This document shows, in pieces, positions 16,756 through 25,350 of a stretch of DNA of 64,000 bases. How positions within the stretch are numbered: position 1 is the stretch's first letter; each line of letters begins with the position of its first letter. Below the pieces are notes generated by a model, which worked only from the letters and a program-made list of their open reading frames with translations, made no database searches and had not been told where the DNA came from. Position numbers and translations under genes: made by a program. Source of the stretch: Flagellimonas aurea (GTDB lineage Bacteria; Bacteroidota; Bacteroidia; Flavobacteriales; Flavobacteriaceae); NCBI RefSeq assembly GCF_017313785.1, contig NZ_JAFLNL010000007.1:124001-188000 (forward strand). The letters are read 5' to 3'.

Positions 16756-17856
16756 TCATACCTTCACATAGATGCCTTTTTTGTCCATAAAGTAGCCCAC
16801 GACCCAACAGGTGAACATGATCCACAAGGCAAATAACAAAGAGCCCATATAACCACCGGACCAAGAAATGAACACGTTGTCGGCAATCCATCTATATAGC
16901 GAACCATCTTTGGTGTTGATTGCGTAAAGTGATATCACAAATACTTCGGACAACAGATAAATGAACAAGGTGTTTTTGCCGAAGACCTCAAAAAAGTAGC
17001 TCCAACTTTTTGCTTTCCTCATATCCAAAATATAGATGAGTATGGCAATCGCCATCAGGTCGATTCCGCAAGTAAGCAGTACAAAAGAGCTTGTCCACAG
17101 TTTTTTGTTGATGGGAAGAATCAGGTCCCATGCCAATCCAGCGAAGATCAGGGTAAAGCCCACCATCATCAATTTGGCCACTGTTTCATAATTTTGGCCG
17201 TTGTTCTGGATAAATCTACCCGCCAAATAACCAATAATTACGTTTACAATAGCTGGCAGTGTGCTGAGCAATCCTTCAGGGTCAAAAGCTATGCCCTCGC
17301 CATGGTACATGTGGCTCGGTCCAATTAGCCATTCATCCAGTTTAAGGACAGCATTCTCTGTCAGTGTGAGGTCCCCAAAACCGATCAGAATCAGATGGTA
17401 GCCAACCAAAAATGCCAAGCTCAGCCAAATGGCCGTTTTTGTCTTTACAAAATGAAGGATTATGGAGGCGAACATATAGCAGAGCGCAATACGTTGAAGA
17501 ACGCCAAATACTCTGGTTTCCGAAAATGGCTTCAACTGTCCTTCATCAAAAAACGGATACCAATACATTAAAAATCCCAAAAGAAAAATAATGGCGGTTC
17601 GCTTCAATATTTTTTTAAATACAGCCCCATTTCCCATAGCTTCATACTTTTTCATGCTAAAGCTCATGGAGTTTCCAACAACAAAGAGGAAAGTGGGAAA
17701 AACAAGGTCGGTCAACGTAAAACCGTTCCATTCGGCATGTAATAATGGTGAAAAGGAGGTAGAACCATTTCCTGGGGAGTTGACTATGATCATCAAGGCA
17801 ACATCAAGGCCCCTGAAAACATCGAGGGAGAGGTATCTGTTTTTGAGTTTGGACAT
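16756..17856 (-). CDS. DUF5009 / HGSNAT-like membrane acyltransferase family protein
   Basis: 366 aa with about ten membrane helices. The start RYLSLDVFRGLDVALMIIVN and the following HAEWNGFTLTDLVFPTFLFV are the signature of the family related to heparan-alpha-glucosaminide N-acetyltransferase (NagX/DUF5009 in bacteria). The catalytic-type histidine is probably the one in LLHAEWNG. Members transfer acetyl groups to sugars across the membrane or are of unknown substrate. Expressed divergently from sucA; stands alone on its strand. Confidence 0.85.
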   Translation of the reverse strand: MSKLKNRYLSLDVFRGLDVALMIIVNSPGNGSTSFSPLLHAEWNGFTLTDLVFPTFLFVVGNSMSFSMKKYEAMGNGAVFKKILKRTAIIFLLGFLMYWYPFFDEGQLKPFSETRVFGVLQRIALCYMFASIILHFVKTKTAIWLSLAFLVGYHLILIGFGDLTLTENAVLKLDEWLIGPSHMYHGEGIAFDPEGLLSTLPAIVNVIIGYLAGRFIQNNGQNYETVAKLMMVGFTLIFAGLAWDLILPINKKLWTSSFVLLTCGIDLMAIAILIYILDMRKAKSWSYFFEVFGKNTLFIYLLSEVFVISLYAINTKDGSLYRWIADNVFISWSGGYMGSLLFALWIMFTCWVVGYFMDKKGIYVKV

Positions 17857-17965
17857 GTTTGGTTGGTTTAGGGTCGGTCAAGTTAAATTATTTTTAGTTT
17901 CCACTGTTAATTTCAGTTAAAAATTTCATTTTTATTGCTTTACCGTTTATTCTGTGATATAGTTG

Positions 17966-18019
17966 TAAATTTGAGTAAGAAAATCACGGGAATACAAGCA
18001 TATAAATGCTAAAACCCGT
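17966..18019 (+). promoter_or_regulatory. sucA -7 element and leader hairpin
   Basis: A perfect -7 element TAAATTTG lies at 17966-17973, giving a leader of about 85 nt before ATG 18064. Inside the leader ACGGG (17986-17990) can pair with CCCGT (18015-18019), enclosing a second stem AGCAT (17997-18001) / ATGCT (18006-18010), and the structure is followed by ATTTTTG. It could be an attenuator or an mRNA-stabilising leader; neither is proven. Confidence 0.4.
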
Positions 18020-18063
18020 ATTTTTGACAAAATTTTCCATAAAGTTTTGGAGAAACAGAAAGA

Positions 18064-20868
18064 ATGGACAAATATTCATTTTTAAACGCTGCGCACACTT
18101 CATTTTTTGCGGAGCAATACGATAAATATCTAACGAATCCCGATCAAGTAGAGCCCAGTTGGAGGGCTTTTTTTCAGGGTTTTGATTTTGGTCTGGAAGG
18201 ATCCCTCGAAGATTTGGGAATCGAATCGGATAAGGGTGATGGCGGCATGGTCGTGCTTTCCAATGGACGGAAAGTAGAAATGCCGGAAACCTTGCAAAAG
18301 GAGTTTCAGGTCATCCGCCTAATCGATGGTTACCGTTCCCGTGGGCACCTCTTTACCAAAACCAACCCGGTAAGGGAAAGGCGCAAGTATGAGCCTACCT
18401 TGGACATAGACAACTTTGGTCTTACCCAAGATGATCTGGACACTGTTTTTGATGCTGGAAAGATATTGGGCATTGGCCCTGCATCCCTAAAGGAAATCAT
18501 ACGCCATCTGGAAAGCATTTATTGCGATGCCATTGGGGTGGAGTATATGTATATCCGCACTCCGGAACGCATCCAGTGGATTCAGGATTGGCTCAACAAG
18601 AACGATAATCATCCCGATTTTACACCGGACGAGAAAAAGAATATCCTCCGTAAGTTGAACGAGGCCGTTTCCTTTGAAAGCTTTTTGCACACCAAATATG
18701 TGGGGCAAAAGCGATTTTCGCTGGAAGGCGGTGAATCTCTGATCCCGGCATTGGACGTGATCGTTGAAAAGGCTGCGGACAAGGGAGTAAAACAGTTTGT
18801 GGTCGGAATGGCCCACAGAGGTCGTTTGAACGTATTAACCAATATTTTTGGAAAGTCGCCCAAAGACATCTTCAGTGAGTTTGATGGTAAGGATTACGAG
18901 GAAACCATCTTTGATGGTGACGTAAAATACCACTTGGGATGGACCTCAAAACGTGAGACCGACTCTGGGAAAATGGTAAATATGAACATTGCCCCGAACC
19001 CTTCGCACCTAGAGACCGTGAACTCTATCGTTGAGGGTATTTCCAGAGCTAAGCAGGACCGCGATCATGGGGACAATATTTCTGAAGTATTACCGATTTT
19101 GATTCATGGTGACGCCGCTTTTGCTGCCCAGGGAGTGGTCTACGAAGTGATTCAGATGGCCCGTTTGGATGGTTACACCACAGGAGGGACCATTCATATT
19201 GTGGTAAATAATCAGATTGGATTTACTACAAATTATTTGGATGCAAGGTCCTCGACCTACTGTACCGATGTGGGCAAGGTTACCCTTTCGCCTGTACTTC
19301 ACGTAAATGCTGATGATGCAGAGGCCGTGGTACATGCCACCACCTTTGCCTTGGAATATAGAATGCGGTACAAGCGGGACATTTTCTTGGATCTATTGGG
19401 ATACCGTAAATATGGACACAACGAGGGTGATGAGCCCAAGTTTACCCAGCCGTTGTTGTACAAATCCATATCAAAGCATAAAAACCCAAGGGATATTTAC
19501 GCAGAGAAGTTGATAGCAGAAGGCATTATCGACGAGAACTACGTAAAGGAACTTGAAGAAAAATATAAGAACGATCTTGAGGAGAATCTTTTGGATTCCC
19601 GAAAAATCGAGAAGACCAGAATAACCCCGTTCATGCAAGATGAATGGGAAGGGTTTGAGCAAGTGACCGAAGAGGTAATGCTGAAACCTATGGACACTTC
19701 CTACGATCTTAAAAAGTTGGATGAGGTTGCCAAGAGTATCACCAAATTGCCAGAGGATAAAAAATTCCTGAGGAAATTGGAGCGATTGGTGGAAGGTCGC
19801 CATGCCATGTATTTTGAGGATAATAAACTCGATTGGGCCATGGGCGAACTTTTGGCCTATGGATCGTTGATCGAGGAAGGTTACGATGTTAGGATGACAG
19901 GCCAGGATGTGGAAAGGGGAACCTTCTCGCACAGGCATGCGGTCATCAAAACCGAAATGCACGAGGAAGAAGTGGTGCTGCTGAACGAGATGGGAGACAA
20001 CCAGAATGGGAAATTCCATATCTATAACTCCTTACTGTCAGAATATGCCGTTATGGGATTTGATTATGGCTATGCCATGGCAAGTCCGAAAACATTGACC
20101 ATATGGGAGGCACAGTTTGGGGATTTCAGTAACGGTGCACAGATTATTATAGATCAATATTTGTCCTCGGCGGAGGATAAATGGAAATTGCAGAACGGAT
20201 TGGTCCTTTTGTTGCCCCACGGTTATGAAGGTCAGGGAGCGGAGCACTCATCTGCACGTATGGAGCGATACTTACAGCTTTGTGCCAAGGATAATATGTT
20301 CGTGGCGGATGTGACCACTCCGGCAAACCTGTTCCACTTGTTCCGAAGACAAACTAAGGCCAACTTCCGTAAACCATTGGTGGTATTTACGCCAAAAAGT
20401 TTGTTGAGGCACCCAAAAGTAGTCTCCACCAAAGAAGAAATGGCCAACGGTAGTTTCCAAATGGTGATAGATGATGCCGATGCAAAAGCGACCAAAGTAA
20501 AAACATTGGTGTTCTGTACCGGTAAATTCTATTATGATCTTCTGGACAAACGCGATGAACTGGAAAGGGACGATGTAGCTTTGGTACGTGTGGAGCAATT
20601 GTTCCCTTTGCCTGCCGAAGAAATGCGAAGCATTATCAAAAAATACAAGAACGCTGACGATATTGTTTGGGCGCAGGAAGAACCAAGGAATATGGGGGCA
20701 TGGGGCCACATGTTGATGCATCTGGACGAGGCCAAACAGTTTAGGGTGGCATCCCGCAGGTTCTACGGAGCGCCCGCCGCTGGTAGTGCCGTGCGTTCAA
20801 AAAGACGTCATGCCCAAGTATTGGACTACGTTTTTGACAAGAGTAAGGACAACATGCAAATAAGATAA
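18064..20868 (+). CDS. sucA: 2-oxoglutarate dehydrogenase E1 component
   Basis: 934 aa, normal length. Thiamine-diphosphate decarboxylase of the TCA-cycle 2-oxoglutarate dehydrogenase complex, cytoplasmic. The N-terminal E2-binding segment FLNAAHTSFFAEQYDKYL is typical. The ThDP/Mg motif runs from HGDAAFAAQGVVYE to VVNNQIGFTT (about residues 347-382). The C-terminal transketolase-like half includes AQFGDFSNGAQIIIDQY and VWAQEEPRNMGAW. sucB follows 22 bases downstream. Confidence 0.97.
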   Translation: MDKYSFLNAAHTSFFAEQYDKYLTNPDQVEPSWRAFFQGFDFGLEGSLEDLGIESDKGDGGMVVLSNGRKVEMPETLQKEFQVIRLIDGYRSRGHLFTKTNPVRERRKYEPTLDIDNFGLTQDDLDTVFDAGKILGIGPASLKEIIRHLESIYCDAIGVEYMYIRTPERIQWIQDWLNKNDNHPDFTPDEKKNILRKLNEAVSFESFLHTKYVGQKRFSLEGGESLIPALDVIVEKAADKGVKQFVVGMAHRGRLNVLTNIFGKSPKDIFSEFDGKDYEETIFDGDVKYHLGWTSKRETDSGKMVNMNIAPNPSHLETVNSIVEGISRAKQDRDHGDNISEVLPILIHGDAAFAAQGVVYEVIQMARLDGYTTGGTIHIVVNNQIGFTTNYLDARSSTYCTDVGKVTLSPVLHVNADDAEAVVHATTFALEYRMRYKRDIFLDLLGYRKYGHNEGDEPKFTQPLLYKSISKHKNPRDIYAEKLIAEGIIDENYVKELEEKYKNDLEENLLDSRKIEKTRITPFMQDEWEGFEQVTEEVMLKPMDTSYDLKKLDEVAKSITKLPEDKKFLRKLERLVEGRHAMYFEDNKLDWAMGELLAYGSLIEEGYDVRMTGQDVERGTFSHRHAVIKTEMHEEEVVLLNEMGDNQNGKFHIYNSLLSEYAVMGFDYGYAMASPKTLTIWEAQFGDFSNGAQIIIDQYLSSAEDKWKLQNGLVLLLPHGYEGQGAEHSSARMERYLQLCAKDNMFVADVTTPANLFHLFRRQTKANFRKPLVVFTPKSLLRHPKVVSTKEEMANGSFQMVIDDADAKATKVKTLVFCTGKFYYDLLDKRDELERDDVALVRVEQLFPLPAEEMRSIIKKYKNADDIVWAQEEPRNMGAWGHMLMHLDEAKQFRVASRRFYGAPAAGSAVRSKRRHAQVLDYVFDKSKDNMQIR

Positions 20869-20890
20869 TTCAAGTATAAACTATAACAGA

Positions 20891-22126
20891 ATGGTTTTAG
20901 AAATGAAAGTTCCCTCACCAGGGGAATCCATTACAGAGGTAGAAATAGCCGAGTGGTTGGTAGAGGATGGAGACTATGTGGAGAAGGACCAGGCCATAGC
21001 CGAAGTAGATTCGGACAAGGCAACATTGGAGCTTCCTGCAGAGGAGAGCGGAATTATTACCCTTAAGGCCGAAGTCGGGGATGCCGTAGCTGTTGGCGAG
21101 GTGGTTTGCCTCATCGATACAAGCGCCGAAAAACCCGGAGGCTCATCGGATAAATCAGATAAAAAGGAAGAATCCAAGAAAGAGGAGTCCAAAAAAGAAG
21201 AAACAAAGAAGGAAGCGCCAAAGAAAGAGGAACCCAAAAAGGAAAGCTATGCTTCCGGTACCCCATCACCAGCGGCCAAGAAAATATTGGACGAAAAAGG
21301 AGTCGACCCTTCATCAGTTTCTGGAAGTGGCAAAGATGGAAGAATTACCAAGGATGATGCGGTAAAAGCCGTTCCATCCATGGGAACACCTACTGGCGGT
21401 AACCGCGGCGAAAGTCGTTCCAAATTGTCCATGTTAAGAAGAAAGGTGGCCGAACGATTGGTTTCTGCCAAGAACGAGACCGCGATGTTGACCACATTCA
21501 ACGAAGTGGATATGTCCGCGATCTTTGAATTGAGAAATCAATACAAGGAAGAGTTCAAGAACAAACATGGTGTAAGTCTTGGATTCATGTCCTTTTTCAC
21601 CAAAGCGGTAATCCGTGCCTTGGAAATGTATCCGGCCGTTAACTCTATGATCGATGGCAAGGAAATGATTACGTACGAATTCTGTGATATCAGCATTGCG
21701 GTATCAGGACCAAAAGGTTTGATGGTTCCCGTAATCAGAAATGCGGAAAACTTGACGTTCAGAGGAATCGAATCCGAAGTAAAACGTTTGGCCATCCGTG
21801 CAAGAGAAGGTGAAATTACTGTTGATGAAATGACAGGAGGTACCTTTACCATTACCAACGGAGGTGTGTTTGGTTCCATGTTGTCCACTCCTATCATCAA
21901 CCCACCACAAAGTGGAATCTTGGGAATGCACAACATTGTAGAGCGTGCCATTGTTAGGGATGGCGCCATTGCCATTGCACCGGTAATGTACGTAGCACTT
22001 TCTTATGACCACCGTATTATTGACGGTAAGGAATCCGTAGGGTTCTTGGTGGCTGTCAAAGAAGCATTGGAAAGTCCAGAAGAATTGTTGATGGACGGAA
22101 ACGTGAAAAAAGCGTTGGAATTATAA
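20891..22126 (+). CDS. sucB: 2-oxoglutarate dehydrogenase E2 (dihydrolipoyl succinyltransferase)
   Basis: 411 aa. Domain order: lipoyl domain (1-76, lipoyl lysine in EVDSDKATLEL), a Lys/Glu-rich linker (about 82-120) built from near-repeats of KKEE(S/T/P)K, peripheral-subunit-binding domain (about 121-160, SPAAKKILDEKGVD), and the catalytic core (180-411) with the active-site HxxxDG in SYDHRIIDGKESVGF. It moves the succinyl group to CoA. The charged linker differs from the Ala/Pro linkers of enteric E2 proteins. Same operon as sucA; ends at a bidirectional terminator. Confidence 0.97.
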   Translation: MVLEMKVPSPGESITEVEIAEWLVEDGDYVEKDQAIAEVDSDKATLELPAEESGIITLKAEVGDAVAVGEVVCLIDTSAEKPGGSSDKSDKKEESKKEESKKEETKKEAPKKEEPKKESYASGTPSPAAKKILDEKGVDPSSVSGSGKDGRITKDDAVKAVPSMGTPTGGNRGESRSKLSMLRRKVAERLVSAKNETAMLTTFNEVDMSAIFELRNQYKEEFKNKHGVSLGFMSFFTKAVIRALEMYPAVNSMIDGKEMITYEFCDISIAVSGPKGLMVPVIRNAENLTFRGIESEVKRLAIRAREGEITVDEMTGGTFTITNGGVFGSMLSTPIINPPQSGILGMHNIVERAIVRDGAIAIAPVMYVALSYDHRIIDGKESVGFLVAVKEALESPEELLMDGNVKKALEL

Positions 22127-22146
22127 TCTAAATATTAAATAGAAAA

Positions 22147-22169
22147 GTCGCTGAGCAAAGTCGAAGCGA
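22147..22169. repeat. Extragenic palindromic repeat copy A
   Basis: TCGCT (22148-22152) and AGCGA (22165-22169) flank a core GAGCAAAGTCGA. The core resembles copies B (45109-45168, GAGCGGAGCCGA) and C (46413-46478, GAGCGCAGTCGA). It lies between sucB and its terminator. Confidence 0.5.
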
Positions 22170-22188
22170 TATCGTGAAATCTATAAGC

Positions 22189-22222
22189 AAATGCCTTTAC
22201 TTTTTTAAGTAGAGGCATTTTT
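22189..22222. terminator. Bidirectional terminator between sucB and the retropepsin-like gene
   Basis: Arms 22189-22202 and 22207-22220 form a 14-bp stem around a 4-base T loop; on the plus strand it is followed by a T run (sucB terminator). The stem includes the last codons and the stop of the minus-strand protease-like gene (stop at 22197-22199), so coding sequence and terminator coincide. Confidence 0.85.
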
Positions 22223-22637
22223 TATTGTAGTCGATTACGGCCTTACCTTTTTTCAGTAGATCCGCGCCTATGATTCCATCAACGGGCAGGGCATTGTGGG
22301 AAACTAAAGCTTGGTTCACATGGGTAAGATCAAAAAGAACGACCTTCTGTTTTTTCTTTTTCCAGTCCCCGATCTGTATTTTGTTCTTAATGGAGATCAA
22401 AGTTTCCATTTCCGAAGCACCAGCTCCAGCGGCTTTAATGTCCGTAGCTTCCGAGGCCATTTCAAAAAATGCAATTTTGTCCATCCCCACGCAGGTATTG
22501 GATGCTCCGGTGTCCAAAATAAACTTGCCCGTAACACCATTGATACTGGCAACGAGTTCAAAATGGTTGGTCTCGGTCAATACCAAAGGTATTTTAATGT
22601 AGTCTTTGGATTTAAGGAATTTTTTGAGTGATGCCAT
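22197..22637 (-). CDS. Retropepsin-like aspartic protease family protein
   Basis: 146 aa, the length of a single-lobe aspartyl protease that would work as a dimer. The catalytic motif is FILDTGASNTC (around residue 39-49), with the hydrophobic-hydrophobic-Gly partner VDGIIGADLL near residue 120. No signal peptide, so probably cytoplasmic. Members of this family in Bacteroidota are mostly uncharacterised. Convergent with sucB; its 3' end forms part of the shared terminator. Confidence 0.8.
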   Translation of the reverse strand: MASLKKFLKSKDYIKIPLVLTETNHFELVASINGVTGKFILDTGASNTCVGMDKIAFFEMASEATDIKAAGAGASEMETLISIKNKIQIGDWKKKKQKVVLFDLTHVNQALVSHNALPVDGIIGADLLKKGKAVIDYNKKCLYLKK

Positions 22638-22677
22638 AGGGAAATATACGCTTGAGGAATCTTTAATCCGAACAAAG

Positions 22678-22708
22678 TTTTGGGACGTCTAAGATAAGCC
22701 TATTTTTG
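22678..22708 (+). promoter_or_regulatory. Strong Bacteroidota-type promoter, possibly leaderless
   Basis: -33 TTTTG (22678-22682), 18-base spacer, -7 TATTTTTG (22701-22708). The start codon ATG 22713 follows after only 4 bases, where transcription is expected to begin. Confidence 0.6.
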
Positions 22709-22712
22709 TGTT

Positions 22713-23312
22713 ATGATTGAATTCAGCTTTAAGAAGATTGCCGTCATCGCTGTGTGCGTGGTAATCACCATGTCCTGTAATCAGAAGGATAAGGAAATGG
22801 ACACGGTGAAAATTGCCGAAAATTACGTCAGTGCCCTGAACACATCCGATTATAAGGAACTGGTCGGGTTGTTTTTGGACAGCATACGGTTTAATGAAAT
22901 GGACCATGTGAGGACTTTTAGTAAAGAGGGCTATCGTTCTTTGTTTCAGTGGGATTCCGTGTTCCGTCCAAAGTATAAGATCTTGGATATTAACAAAAGC
23001 GGGGACAGCCTTGAATTAAAAGTCTCAAAGGCGTGTGATAGGATTCTTTTTCTGCAAGAAGAACCCTTCGTTAGCCGTGAAATCATGAAAATCAAGAATG
23101 GCAAAATTTATAGTATTGATATCGTCGAATATGTCGATTTCAAGGATTCTTTGTGGGCCGATAGGCGGGAAAATTTGGTGTCTTGGATAGCTGAGCATCA
23201 TCCTGAATTGGATGGGTTTATTTATGACCAAACCAAGGAAGGTGCAGTAAAATTTCAAAAGGCCATAGCTTTTTACAGGACCAGAAAGGATTCAATACGT
23301 GTTCAAGAATAA
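22713..23312 (+). CDS. Lipoprotein, NTF2-like, unknown function
   Basis: 199 aa. A hydrophobic N-terminal segment (KKIAVIAVCVVITMSC) ends in a cysteine that could be lipid-modified, though the lipobox (TMSC) is not ideal. The rest (VKIAENYVSALNTSDYKELVGLF... ) has the look of an NTF2/SnoaL-like fold. Function unknown. Overlaps slightly with an alternative GTG start of the next gene tatD; the preferred tatD ATG lies 4 bases after this stop. Confidence 0.65.
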   Translation: MIEFSFKKIAVIAVCVVITMSCNQKDKEMDTVKIAENYVSALNTSDYKELVGLFLDSIRFNEMDHVRTFSKEGYRSLFQWDSVFRPKYKILDINKSGDSLELKVSKACDRILFLQEEPFVSREIMKIKNGKIYSIDIVEYVDFKDSLWADRRENLVSWIAEHHPELDGFIYDQTKEGAVKFQKAIAFYRTRKDSIRVQE

Positions 23313-23316
23313 TAGA

Positions 23317-24084
23317 ATGATCATAACCGATACCCACACCCATTTATATAGTGAAGCCTTTGACGAGGATAGAGATGAGATGATGCAGCGGGCCCTTGAT
23401 GCCGGGGTGGAACGCTTTTTTATCCCTGCTATCGATTCAACCTATACCCAATCCATGTTGGATTTGGAATCCGATTATCCGGACAACGTGTTTTTGATGA
23501 TGGGACTTCACCCTACTCATGTCAAGGAAAACTATAAAGACGAACTGGCCCACGTAGAAGAGTGGTTGGATAAGAAAAAGTTTTACGCCGTGGGCGAAAT
23601 AGGGGTGGACCTGTATTGGGACAAGACCTTTTTAAAAGAGCAGCAGGAGGCCTTTGCCCATCAGATTCGGTTGGCGAGAAAGCATCAGTTGCCCATAGTG
23701 ATTCATTGCCGTGATGCCTTTGATGAGGTGTTCGAGGTCTTGGAACAGGAAAAAGGAGAGGGTCTCTTTGGGATTTTTCACTGTTTTACGGGGAGCTTGG
23801 AACAGGCGCATCAGGCTATATCATACGACATGAAGCTGGGCATTGGAGGAGTGGCCACCTTTAAAAATGGTAAAATAGATCAGTTCTTGGACCAAATCGA
23901 CCTGAAGCATATTGTTCTGGAAACCGATGCACCATATTTGGCACCGGCACCCTATCGTGGAAAACGGAACGAAAGCTCGTACATTATCAAGGTATTGGAA
24001 AAACTATCATCCATGTATGGTATGCCAGAAGAAGAAATCGCTGCAATCACCACAGAAAACTCCAAAGAAATATTTGGAATCTGA
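23317..24084 (+). CDS. tatD: TatD family metal-dependent DNase
   Basis: About 255 aa, normal. TIM-barrel amidohydrolase-type 3'-5' exonuclease with roles in DNA repair or nucleic-acid turnover. Metal ligands are visible in TDTHTHLY (start), GEIGVDLYW, IHCRDAFDE, FHCFTG and ETDAPYLAP. ATG 23317 is preferred to GTG 23299 because the THTH motif begins the fold. Three bases separate its stop from ansA. Confidence 0.93.
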   Translation: MIITDTHTHLYSEAFDEDRDEMMQRALDAGVERFFIPAIDSTYTQSMLDLESDYPDNVFLMMGLHPTHVKENYKDELAHVEEWLDKKKFYAVGEIGVDLYWDKTFLKEQQEAFAHQIRLARKHQLPIVIHCRDAFDEVFEVLEQEKGEGLFGIFHCFTGSLEQAHQAISYDMKLGIGGVATFKNGKIDQFLDQIDLKHIVLETDAPYLAPAPYRGKRNESSYIIKVLEKLSSMYGMPEEEIAAITTENSKEIFGI

Positions 24085-24087
24085 TCT

Positions 24088-25119
24088 ATGAAAAAGAAGA
24101 CCAACATATTACTGATCTATACGGGAGGAACCATTGGTATGGTGAAGGACTATAAAACCGGTGCGCTCAAGGCGTTCAATTTTGAGGAACTGGTGAAAAA
24201 TATTCCCGAGCTGAAGCAATTGGATTGTAACCTAAGGGGTGTCTCTTTCAGTGATCCCATCGATTCATCGAACATGAACCCCGGTTATTGGGCACAGATT
24301 GCTTCCATAATTGAAGAGCACTACGAGGAAAATGATGGTTTTGTGGTGCTTCATGGTAGCGATACGATGAGTTACTCTGCGTCGGCACTTAGCTTTATGC
24401 TCGAGAATTTGGAGAAGCCGGTAATTTTTACTGGATCGCAATTGCCTATTGGGGATCTACGTACAGATGCCAAGGAGAACCTGATCACGTCCATCGAGAT
24501 AGCCGCCCTTCAGAAAAAGGGGAAACCCATTATACGCGAGGTCGGTCTATATTTCGAATATAAGCTCTATCGTGGCAACAGGACCACCAAAATAAATGCG
24601 GAACATTTTGAAGCTTTCAATTCCTTAAACTATCCTCCCTTAGTGGAGTCCGGTGTCCATTTAAATGTCCACGACAACTATTTGATAAAAAAGGTGACCA
24701 AAAATAAGTCGCTCCAAGTACATAAAAAGATGGATGATCGGGTTGCGATTTTGAAACTTTTCCCCGGAATCAATCAAAATGTACTGCAATCGGTGCTGAA
24801 TATTCCCGATTTAAAGGCATTGATACTAGAAACCTATGGTGCTGGAAACGCTCCAATGGACGAATGGTTTTTGAATGCGATAAAAAAAGCCGTGGAAAAT
24901 GGATTGCACATGATCAACGTTACCCAATGCTCTGGCGGCAGTGTTTCTATGGGGCATTACGAAACCAGTGAAAAACTGAAGGAGATGCAACTGGTTAACG
25001 GCAAGGATATTACAACTGAGGCTGCCATAACAAAAGCGATGTACCTATTAGGGACGGGGGTTCCCGACAAATTGTTCAAGACAATTTTTGAGACGCCCCT
25101 TCGTGGTGAGATGGTGTAA
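24088..25119 (+). CDS. ansA: L-asparaginase, type I (cytoplasmic)
   Basis: 343 aa. Hydrolyses L-asparagine to aspartate and ammonia. The two catalytic threonines are in IYTGGTIGMV (residues about 9-18) and VLHGSDTMSYSASAL (about 88-102). No signal peptide, thus the cytoplasmic type I. It follows tatD after 3 bases, likely in one operon with the lipoprotein and tatD. A second, unrelated asparaginase-type enzyme is at 57.5 kb. Confidence 0.94.
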   Translation: MKKKTNILLIYTGGTIGMVKDYKTGALKAFNFEELVKNIPELKQLDCNLRGVSFSDPIDSSNMNPGYWAQIASIIEEHYEENDGFVVLHGSDTMSYSASALSFMLENLEKPVIFTGSQLPIGDLRTDAKENLITSIEIAALQKKGKPIIREVGLYFEYKLYRGNRTTKINAEHFEAFNSLNYPPLVESGVHLNVHDNYLIKKVTKNKSLQVHKKMDDRVAILKLFPGINQNVLQSVLNIPDLKALILETYGAGNAPMDEWFLNAIKKAVENGLHMINVTQCSGGSVSMGHYETSEKLKEMQLVNGKDITTEAAITKAMYLLGTGVPDKLFKTIFETPLRGEMV

Positions 25120-25185
25120 AATTAACGCATCAAATTTCTATAACTAATAATTTTTTCGTTTATTGGTCGGCCTAAATGGAACAAT

Positions 25186-25273
25186 AGAGAGGTGGCCGAG
25201 TGGTCGAAGGCGCACGCCTGGAAAGTGTGTATACACCAAAAGTGTATCGAGGGTTCGAATCCCTTCCTCTCTG
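25186..25273 (+). tRNA. tRNA-Ser (anticodon GGA)
   Basis: 88 bases with a serine-type long variable arm. The acceptor stem pairs AGAGAGG (25186-25192) with CCTCTCT (25266-25272), discriminator G at 25273. D-arm GGCCGAGTGGTCGAAGGC, anticodon loop CTGGAAA with anticodon GGA flanked by CACGC/GTGTG, and T loop TTCGAAT. The 3' CCA is not encoded. It reads UCC and UCU codons. Confidence 0.95.
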
Positions 25274-25350
25274 CTAGGTATTTTAATTTTTCAATTGTAA
25301 AATTTTTATATCTTTATATTATTAACTAACTAAATTTAAGTTTAAGTAAA

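Noticed and set aside
23299..23316. GTG start for tatD that overlaps the preceding lipoprotein gene
   Set aside because: The catalytic THTH motif begins 5 residues after ATG 23317, as in other TatD proteins, so the six extra residues are unlikely.
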